DNA of 10,701 bases from Limnohabitans sp. (GTDB lineage Bacteria; Pseudomonadota; Gammaproteobacteria; Burkholderiales; Burkholderiaceae_C): NCBI GenBank assembly GCA_021731425.1, contig JAKFXJ010000310.1, positions 1-10,701 of the forward strand, read 5' to 3'. The notes under the pieces are model-generated. The model saw only the letters and a list, made by a program, of their open reading frames with translations, was not told the origin of the DNA and did not search any database. The position numbers and the translations under genes were made by a program. This document shows positions 5,755-10,701 of this stretch, piece by piece. Within the stretch, counting starts at the first letter, position 1, and each line of letters begins with the position of its first letter.

Positions 5755-6000
5755 TCAGGCGAATTTGGTCAACATTTCCGCCACGTGCTCCGGCGACTGG
5801 TCCCCTTGCTCGATCATGCAGCCGACCATGGAGAAAAAGGATTTGTCCAGCGCCTTGCGGGCGGCGGCCATTTGTTGAGCAATCTTTTCGCAATCGGCAT
5901 CGGCTTCGATGAGTTTTTGCAAGCCGCGAAGCTGCCCTTCAATGCGGGCCAGGCGGGCGCACAGGTTTTTCTTTTTCTCGGCGTTCACGATGCGGCTCAT
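5755..6000 (-). CDS. CsoR/RcnR/CstR-family transcriptional repressor
   Basis: An 81-residue all-helical DUF156 repressor, which normally works as a tetramer that releases DNA on binding metal, aldehyde or persulfide. Recognisable parts are LCARLARIEGQLRGLQKLIE (13-32), DADCEKIAQQMAAARKAL (34-51) and FFSMVGCMIE (55-64). The ligand fingerprint is C37 and C61. The position four residues before C61, a histidine in copper-sensing CsoR and in FrmR, is S57. A two-Cys, no-His pattern recalls the persulfide sensor CstR. The start at 6000 is chosen because it begins the conserved domain and has AGGAG at 6007-6011; an upstream extension to 6225 is unlikely. A G/C inverted repeat and a promoter lie immediately upstream. 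Confidence 0.9.
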   Translation of the reverse strand: MSRIVNAEKKKNLCARLARIEGQLRGLQKLIEADADCEKIAQQMAAARKALDKSFFSMVGCMIEQGDQSPEHVAEMLTKFA

Positions 6001-6015
6001 GCAGGTCTCCTGATG

Positions 6016-6039
6016 GGCCCCTGATGAGAGGGCGGGGCC
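6016..6039. promoter_or_regulatory. Candidate CsoR-family operator
   Basis: GGCCCC (6016-6021) and GGGGCC (6034-6039) form a perfect 6-bp inverted repeat with a 12-base spacer, between the proposed -10 and the start of the CsoR-family gene. Operators of this family are typically G/C-tract inverted repeats, so autorepression here is plausible. Confidence 0.4.
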
Positions 6040-6050
6040 GTTGGAGCGCC

Positions 6051-6079
6051 ATGATAGCTTTTTGCGATGAGGCTTGAAA
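6051..6079 (-). promoter_or_regulatory. Candidate promoter of the CsoR-family gene
   Basis: On the minus strand, TTTCAA (6074-6079) and TATCAT (6051-6056) are separated by 17 bases. The -10 is good and the -35 weak. Transcription would begin just before the G/C inverted repeat at 6016-6039. If real, this gene can be transcribed apart from arsR. Confidence 0.35.
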
Positions 6080-6146
6080 TGGACGGACATGCGCGAGCCC
6101 GCCAGATGCCGGGTCCCAATGGCCGGGACATGAAGGATCGTGGGTT

Positions 6147-6482
6147 TTAACCCGGCGAGAACAAGGCCCGGTCGCTGGAGGTTTGTTCGTATTGCCGCGC
6201 GATGTTGGCGCAGACCAGATCGCACAGGGCGTAGATGGAGGGGTCGCTCACTTTGTAGAACACACTCGCGCCACGGCTTTCGCGGGCCACGATGCCGTGT
6301 TGGGCCAGGTAAGACAGGTGGCGCGACACGTTGGCCGAGGAGTAGCCCGACAACTGGGCCAACTCGCCCACGTTGTGTTCGGCCTCGCGCAGCAGATTGA
6401 GGATTTGCAGGCGTGTGGGCTCAGACAGCGCCTGGAAGTAGGCAGCAATCTGTTCAAGTGCTTTGGCTGGCAAGTCTTTCAT
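6147..6482 (-). CDS. ArsR/SmtB-family transcriptional repressor
   Basis: A 111-residue winged-helix repressor. Motifs in order are ALSEPTRLQILNLL (18-31), VGELAQLSGYSSANVSRHLS (38-57, helix-turn-helix) and LAQHGIVARESRGASVFYKV (59-78, wing). The last helix carries a CxxxC pair, C87 and C91, in YALCDLVCANI, which could sense a metal(loid) or a thiol-reactive signal. The ELCVC metal-binding motif of classical ArsR and the two-cysteine layout of SqrR/BigR are absent. The start at 6482 is chosen for the match to family length and a GGAG site (6488-6491), five bases away. The gene is divergent from the adaptor/RND pump operon over a 132-bp promoter region, so repression of that operon and of itself is likely. 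Confidence 0.92.
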   Translation of the reverse strand: MKDLPAKALEQIAAYFQALSEPTRLQILNLLREAEHNVGELAQLSGYSSANVSRHLSYLAQHGIVARESRGASVFYKVSDPSIYALCDLVCANIARQYEQTSSDRALFSPG

Positions 6483-6526
6483 GGGCGCTCCATTACACAA
6501 CAATTTCAAACAATGAAGAACAGGGT

Positions 6527-6556
6527 TTGACAAGGTGCTGCAATTGATTGTATCAT
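6527..6556 (+). promoter_or_regulatory. Promoter of the MFP-RND efflux operon
   Basis: A consensus -35 TTGACA (6527-6532) and a -10 TATCAT (6551-6556) are 18 bases apart, about 59 bp before the adaptor start. It overlaps the proposed arsR -10 on the other strand, so one bound repressor could silence both directions. Confidence 0.55.
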
Positions 6557-6575
6557 TGCGCACATACGCAAACAA
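6547..6575 (-). promoter_or_regulatory. Candidate arsR promoter
   Basis: On the minus strand, TTGTTT (6570-6575) and TACAAT (6547-6552) are 17 bases apart. The -10 differs from consensus at one base; the -35 is weak. It is interleaved with the divergent efflux promoter. Confidence 0.35.
6556..6571. promoter_or_regulatory. Candidate ArsR operator
   Basis: TTGCG (6556-6560) and CGCAA (6567-6571) form an inverted repeat with a 6-base spacer. It lies at the expected start site of the efflux promoter and inside the spacer of the arsR promoter. Size and position suit an ArsR dimer site. A second dyad, TGAT-TGT-ATCA, lies at 6545-6555. Confidence 0.4.
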
Positions 6576-6614
6576 CCAAATATGCAAAATCAACGGTTTG
6601 ACGGAGAAGTTTTG

Positions 6615-7691
6615 ATGAACAGACGATCGATTTTGGCTGCGGCCATGGCTTTTGCAGGCTTGACCAGCGCCCCTGTTTGGGCCAATGCCGAGGCGGCAGC
6701 GGTCAAAAGTGTGGCCGCCCAGGCCAGTGTGGCGGGTGCCCAAGAGGTGAGTTTGGATGCCGTGGTCGAGGCGGTGCGACAAGCCACCTTGTCGGCCCAG
6801 GTCCCTGGGGCTATCGTCAGTTTGAACGTGAAGGCTGGAGACCGGGTGCGGGCGGGCCAAGAGTTGCTGCGAATCGACGCCAGCGCTGCACAGCAAAATG
6901 TGGCGGGCAGCACCGCTCAGCTCGAAGCCGCACAGGCCAATTTGCGCGTGGCCAGCAAAGAGCTGGACCGCCAAAAGCAACTCTTCCAAAAGCAATACAT
7001 CAGCCAGGGTGCTCTTGAACGCGCCCAAGCCCAGTACGACGCAGCCCAAGCCCAGGTGCAGGCCCAGCAAGCGCAAACCCGCGCCGCCCAAACCCAAACC
7101 GGTTTCTTCAGTGTGCGTGCCCCTTTTCATGGCGTGGTGTCTGATGTGCCCGTCACCTTGGGTGACATGGCCATGCCGGGACGCCCCTTGGTGACTTTGC
7201 ACGATCCCTCAGCTTTGCGCGTGAGCGCGGCCGTGCCGCAGTCGATGATTGAAGGTGTTCGCAAGCAGCTGAAATCGGTGCGTTACGAGATCGCGGGCCA
7301 CACCAGCGTGGCCGCTGCCAGTGTGCAAATGCTGCCCGCTGTAGACCCGGTGACACACACCGCGCAGTTGCGTGTGGCTTTGCCTGCGGGCATTGAAGGC
7401 TTGGTGCCCGGCATGTTTGCCCGGGTTTGGGTGCCTGGCAGTTTGGCCAGTGTTGCGACTCAGAACGGAACTCAAGATGCCGTCACAAGTGGCCGTGTCT
7501 TCTTGCCGATCACAGCCATCGTGCGCCGCGCCGAGATGACCGGTGTTTACGTGATGGATGCACAAGGCAAACCACGTTTGCGCCAAGTGCGCTTGGGCCG
7601 CACCACGGGCCAGACCGTCGAAGTGCTGTCCGGTGTCAGCGCGGGTGAGCAGGTGGTGAGTGAGCCCGCCAGCCTTGGCAAGAAACTCTGA
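6615..7691 (+). CDS. RND efflux periplasmic adaptor subunit (membrane fusion protein)
   Basis: A 358-residue HlyD/AcrA-type adaptor that links an inner-membrane RND pump to an outer-membrane channel. It starts with a signal peptide, MNRRSILAAAMAFAGLTSAP, with likely cleavage after ANA (residue 25). The RR near the start is mildly Tat-like. The lipoyl half-motif AQVPGAIVSLNVKAGDRVRAGQ-type segment lies at 61-82. A Gln/Ala-rich coiled-coil hairpin covers about 92-163, and the second lipoyl half FSVRAPFHGVVSDVPVTLGD follows at 165-184. Beta-barrel and membrane-proximal domains fill the rest, ending with GQTVEVLSGVSAGEQVV. The start at 6615 is preferred over an in-frame ATG at 6582 because it has GGAG at 6603-6606 and yields a clean signal peptide. 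The pump gene follows after 11 bp. No outer-membrane channel gene is seen here. Confidence 0.93.
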   Translation: MNRRSILAAAMAFAGLTSAPVWANAEAAAVKSVAAQASVAGAQEVSLDAVVEAVRQATLSAQVPGAIVSLNVKAGDRVRAGQELLRIDASAAQQNVAGSTAQLEAAQANLRVASKELDRQKQLFQKQYISQGALERAQAQYDAAQAQVQAQQAQTRAAQTQTGFFSVRAPFHGVVSDVPVTLGDMAMPGRPLVTLHDPSALRVSAAVPQSMIEGVRKQLKSVRYEIAGHTSVAAASVQMLPAVDPVTHTAQLRVALPAGIEGLVPGMFARVWVPGSLASVATQNGTQDAVTSGRVFLPITAIVRRAEMTGVYVMDAQGKPRLRQVRLGRTTGQTVEVLSGVSAGEQVVSEPASLGKKL

Positions 7692-7702
7692 AAGCGAATC
7701 CC

Positions 7703-10701
7703 ATGAGCGAGCAAAAAATGGGCATTTCAGGCCGCATTGCGGCGATGTTTCAGAGTGCGCAGATCACGCCGTTGCTGGCGCTGGTAGCGTTTTTGCTGGG
7801 TGTGTTTGCCGTGATGGTGACGCCCCGCGAAGAAGAGCCCCAAATCAACGTGACCATGGCCAACGTGATCGCGCCTTTCCCGGGCGCGTCGGTGCGCGAA
7901 GTGGAGCAAATGGTGGCGATCCCGGCCGAGCAGGTGCTCTCCAAGATCGCTGGCGTGGAACATGTTTATTCGGTCTCTCGCCCCGGCGTGGCCATCCTGA
8001 CAGTGCAGTTCAAGGTGGGCGTGCCGCGCACCGAGGCGCTGGTCAAGTTGCACGACACGATCCGCGAAAACTCGGACTGGTTACCTCGCAACTTGGGGTT
8101 GCCTGAGCCTTTGATCAAGCCCAAGGGCATCGACGATGTGCCCATTGTGTCCCTCACCTTGCACGGCAAAAACGCAGACGTGAGCGCTTTTGATCTGGAG
8201 CGCGTGGCGCACAGCATCGAGGCCGACATCAAGCGCGTGCCCGGCACCCGCGATGTGGTCACTATTGGCGGCCCGCGCCGCGCGGTGCTGGTGCAGATCG
8301 ACCCGCAGCGCATGAACGGCTCGGGCGTCACCGTGCACGACTTGCGTATGGCCTTGCAGTCGGCCAACCTCGGCTTACCCGTGGGGGAGTTGTTGGGCGC
8401 CAATCAGAGTGTGGCCATCGAGGCCGGTCCTCACCTGGCGCAAGCGGGCGACGTGGCCGATTTGGTCGTGCAAGTGGTGCAGGGCAAGCCCGTCTTTTTG
8501 AAAGACGTCGCCAGCGTGAAAGACGGCCCCATGCCCGCCGAGCGTTATGTCTGGCACGGCAACAACGACAAAAATGGCGGCGAAGAGTTTGCCGCTGTGA
8601 CGCTGTCAATCACCAAAAGATCGGGCGAGAACGCCATCGATGTGGCCAATGGCGTCAAGAGCCGCGTCGAGAAACTGCAGGGCACCGTGATCCCTGACAA
8701 CGTGCAGGTGGTGGAGACCCGCAACTACGGTGAAACCGCCAACGACAAGGCACAAAAACTGATTCAAAAGCTGCTGTTTGCCACTGCTTCGGTGGTGGCG
8801 CTGGTGTTCATGGCGCTGGGTCGCCGCGAGGCGGCCATCGTCGGCGTGGCGGTCATCTTGACGCTGACGGCGACTTTGTTCGCCTCTTGGGCCTGGGGCT
8901 TTACGCTCAACCGCGTGTCGCTGTTTGCCCTGATTTTCTCGATTGGTATTTTGGTGGACGACGCGATCGTGGTGGTGGAGAACATCCACCGCCACCAGCA
9001 GCTTTTCCCAGGCAAGAGTCTGCGCGAAATCATTCCCGGCGCGGTGGACGAAGTCGGTGGCCCCACCATCTTGGCCACCTTCACCGTGATCGCGGCCTTG
9101 TTGCCCATGGCGTTTGTGAGCGGCTTGATGGGTCCCTACATGAGCCCGATTCCGATCAATGCGAGCTTGGGCATGTTGCTGTCGCTGGCCATTGCCTTTG
9201 TCATCACGCCTTGGTTGTCTGGCATGTGGATGAAGCCGTCTTCGGGTCATGCGCACGACGAGAATGCAACGGGTGGGGGCCACAAGGGTCTGAGTGCCAA
9301 GCTCGAACCCCTGTTCGAAAAAATCTTCAAGCCTTTGCTCGACACCCAATCGGGTGGGCGCAACCGCAAATTGTTGGGTCTGGGCATTGCGGGTTTGATT
9401 GCCTTGTCTTTGGTGCTGCCGGTCACCGGACTGGTCATGCTCAAGATGCTGCCCTTTGACGACAAGTCAGAGTTCCAGGTCGTGGTGGACATGCCTGCGG
9501 GCACACCGCTTGAGAAAACCGCCGCAGTGATGCGCGAACTGGGCGGCCACCTGGCCACCGTGCCTGAGGTCACGCATTACCAAGCCTATGTGGGCACCGC
9601 CTCGCCCATCAACTTCAACGGTCTGGTGCGCCAGTACTACCTGCGTGCAGCCTCCGAGTTGGGCGATATCCAGGTGAATCTGGTGCGCAAGTCCGAGCGC
9701 AGCGACAAGAGCCATGTGATTGCCACGCGTGTGCGTCCGGCCTTGCAAGAGATTGGCCGCAAGCACGGTGCCAACGTCAAGGTGGTCGAAGTGCCCCCGG
9801 GCCCGCCCGTGATGTCGCCCATCGTGGCCGAGATTTATGGGCCAGATGCCGAAGGTCGCCGCCAGGTGGCCCAGTCGGTGCGTGCTGTGTTTGAAAAGAC
9901 CGAAGGTGTGGTGGACATCGATGACAGCTCGATTGCCGATGCGCCGCGCAAGCTGCTGCTGGTGGATCGCCGCAAAGCAGCCGTGCTTGGCGTGTCGCAA
10001 CAAGCCATCGTGACCACCTTGCGTGCCGGTTTGGCGGGTGAGTCGGTCACCTATTTGCACGACGGCAGCAAGTACCCGGTGCCCGCCTTGATTCAGCTGC
10101 CCGAGCAGCTGCATGGTGATCTGGATGCCTTGCTGCAACTGGGCGTGAAAAGCGCCACGGGCAAGGTGGTGGCCATGCGCGAGCTGATCACCGTGAGCGA
10201 CACCCTGCGTGAGCAGCCGGTCATCCACAAAGACATGCTGCCCGTGAACTTTGTCAACGCCGACATGGCTGGCAAGGTGGACAGCCCCTTGTACGGTCTG
10301 TTCAAGATGCGTGGTGACGTGGCCCAGATCATCGGCCCGGACGGTGAGCGGATTGAAGAGTATTTCATCAGCCAGCCCGATGACGCTTGGCGCGGCTACA
10401 GCATCAAGTGGGATGGCGAGTCGCAAATCACGTATGAGACTTTCCGTGACATGGGTGCAGCCTATGGGGTGGGCCTGATCTTGATCTATTTGCTGGTGGT
10501 GGCCCAGTTTGGCTCCTACCTCACGCCGCTGATCATCATGGCACCCATTCCGCTGACCATCATTGGGGTGATGCAGGGCCACGCCTTGCTGAATGCCCAA
10601 TACACCGCCACCAGCATGATCGGCATGATCGCGCTGGCAGGCATCATCGTGCGCAATTCAATTTTGCTGGTGGACTTCATCAACCTGCAGGTGAACAGCG
10701 G
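7703..10701 (+). CDS. RND efflux transporter permease (partial, runs off the right edge)
   Basis: An open frame of 999 codons without a stop reaches the window end; the full family length is about 1,020-1,080, so little is missing. This is a proton-driven inner-membrane pump of the AcrB/HAE-like type. TM1 is about residues 21-39, followed by TPREEEPQI. The TM4 proton-relay motif is ILVDDAIVVVENIHRH with D419 and D420, equivalent to D407/D408 of AcrB. Late in the frame GIIVRNSILLVDF places R984 where AcrB has K940. A loop between the two halves holds H516, H518 and H527. The start ATG is 11 bp after the adaptor stop with a weak ribosome site; an ATG at 7718 is the alternative. Substrate class is unresolved: the sequence looks more like a hydrophobic/amphiphilic exporter than a CzcA metal pump. 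Control is probably by the divergent ArsR. Confidence 0.93.
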   Translation, partial: MSEQKMGISGRIAAMFQSAQITPLLALVAFLLGVFAVMVTPREEEPQINVTMANVIAPFPGASVREVEQMVAIPAEQVLSKIAGVEHVYSVSRPGVAILTVQFKVGVPRTEALVKLHDTIRENSDWLPRNLGLPEPLIKPKGIDDVPIVSLTLHGKNADVSAFDLERVAHSIEADIKRVPGTRDVVTIGGPRRAVLVQIDPQRMNGSGVTVHDLRMALQSANLGLPVGELLGANQSVAIEAGPHLAQAGDVADLVVQVVQGKPVFLKDVASVKDGPMPAERYVWHGNNDKNGGEEFAAVTLSITKRSGENAIDVANGVKSRVEKLQGTVIPDNVQVVETRNYGETANDKAQKLIQKLLFATASVVALVFMALGRREAAIVGVAVILTLTATLFASWAWGFTLNRVSLFALIFSIGILVDDAIVVVENIHRHQQLFPGKSLREIIPGAVDEVGGPTILATFTVIAALLPMAFVSGLMGPYMSPIPINASLGMLLSLAIAFVITPWLSGMWMKPSSGHAHDENATGGGHKGLSAKLEPLFEKIFKPLLDTQSGGRNRKLLGLGIAGLIALSLVLPVTGLVMLKMLPFDDKSEFQVVVDMPAGTPLEKTAAVMRELGGHLATVPEVTHYQAYVGTASPINFNGLVRQYYLRAASELGDIQVNLVRKSERSDKSHVIATRVRPALQEIGRKHGANVKVVEVPPGPPVMSPIVAEIYGPDAEGRRQVAQSVRAVFEKTEGVVDIDDSSIADAPRKLLLVDRRKAAVLGVSQQAIVTTLRAGLAGESVTYLHDGSKYPVPALIQLPEQLHGDLDALLQLGVKSATGKVVAMRELITVSDTLREQPVIHKDMLPVNFVNADMAGKVDSPLYGLFKMRGDVAQIIGPDGERIEEYFISQPDDAWRGYSIKWDGESQITYETFRDMGAAYGVGLILIYLLVVAQFGSYLTPLIIMAPIPLTIIGVMQGHALLNAQYTATSMIGMIALAGIIVRNSILLVDFINLQVNS

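Noticed and set aside
5748-5759. CCTGA-TT-TCAGG palindrome between the OsmC and CsoR-family stops as a bidirectional terminator
   Set aside because: A two-base loop, a 5-bp stem and no T-run on either side make it unconvincing.
6113-6153. Short dyads GTCCC/GGGAC (6113-6129) and GGGTT/AACCC (6142-6153) as an arsR terminator
   Set aside because: Stems are only 5 bp and no T-run follows on the minus strand, so termination is not supported.
6001-6225. N-terminal extension of the CsoR-family protein up to 6225
   Set aside because: The extra 75 residues cross the promoter, operator-like dyad and an AGGAG ribosome site for the start at 6000, and look non-coding.
6582-6614. Upstream ATG at 6582 for the adaptor gene
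   Set aside because: It would put 11 polar residues before the signal peptide and lacks a ribosome site, whereas 6615 has GGAG eight bases away.
7021-7107. Repeat-like stretch of GCCCAAGCCC-type units in the adaptor gene
   Set aside because: It encodes the Ala/Gln-rich coiled coil of the adaptor; the repetition follows from codon and residue bias, not from a DNA repeat element.
6483-7202. Long N-terminal extension of the ArsR protein on the minus strand
   Set aside because: It runs through the divergent promoter and the adaptor gene. The start at 6482 gives normal family length and has a GGAG site.
8606-9349. A 247-codon minus-strand open frame in the RND gene
   Set aside because: Same reason: it mirrors conserved transmembrane segments and has no recognisable motif or ribosome site.
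9467-10600. A 377-codon open frame on the minus strand inside the RND gene
   Set aside because: It is antisense to a strongly conserved pump sequence. The translation is His/Gln-rich low-information text with no domain, typical of a shadow frame in G+C-rich coding DNA.

Overview
The window reads as chromosomal DNA of a betaproteobacterium, most likely Burkholderiales (Comamonadaceae-like). The clues are moderately high G+C, the protein style of the glycolytic genes, a COQ7-type ubiquinone hydroxylase, and dense compact genes with GGAG-type ribosome binding sites. This is judged from remembered family resemblance; no database search was possible. I see no tRNA, rRNA, insertion sequence, CRISPR array or phage gene.

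Layout. (1) 1-1354, plus strand: the 3' end of phosphoglycerate kinase, then a complete class II fructose-bisphosphate aldolase, closed by two tandem hairpins, the second a classic intrinsic terminator. (2) 1383-2534, minus strand: a likely two-gene operon of an Rrf2-family regulator followed by a class I SAM-dependent methyltransferase. (3) 2652-3668, plus strand: a MerR-type regulator with a B12-domain-like middle and a Cys/His-containing C-terminal domain, divergent from the Rrf2 gene across an AT-rich region with repeated CTAC/TC boxes. It overlaps tail-to-tail by 36 bp with (4) a COQ7-family demethoxyubiquinone hydroxylase on the minus strand. (5) 4386-5736, plus strand: a lipid-anchored single-domain rhodanese, then an AhpD-like CxxC protein and an OsmC-family protein only 3 bp apart. 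(6) 5755-6482, minus strand: a small CsoR/RcnR/CstR-family repressor and an ArsR-family repressor. (7) 6615-10701, plus strand: a periplasmic adaptor (MFP) and an RND efflux pump that runs off the right edge.

How the genes may work together. Regions 5-7 hold thiol or sulfur-handling enzymes (rhodanese, AhpD-like, OsmC) beside a CsoR-family repressor that has two conserved cysteines but lacks the usual copper-binding histidine. That pattern resembles the persulfide sensor CstR. Next to it is an ArsR repressor with a CxxxC pair, divergent from the RND pump. My working inference is a defence cassette against reactive sulfur species, peroxides or thiol-reactive compounds, with the pump under ArsR control. 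The substrate and inducer cannot be read from the sequence. The rhodanese and AhpD/OsmC leaders share a 9-bp element, GATATAAAC, which suggests common control.
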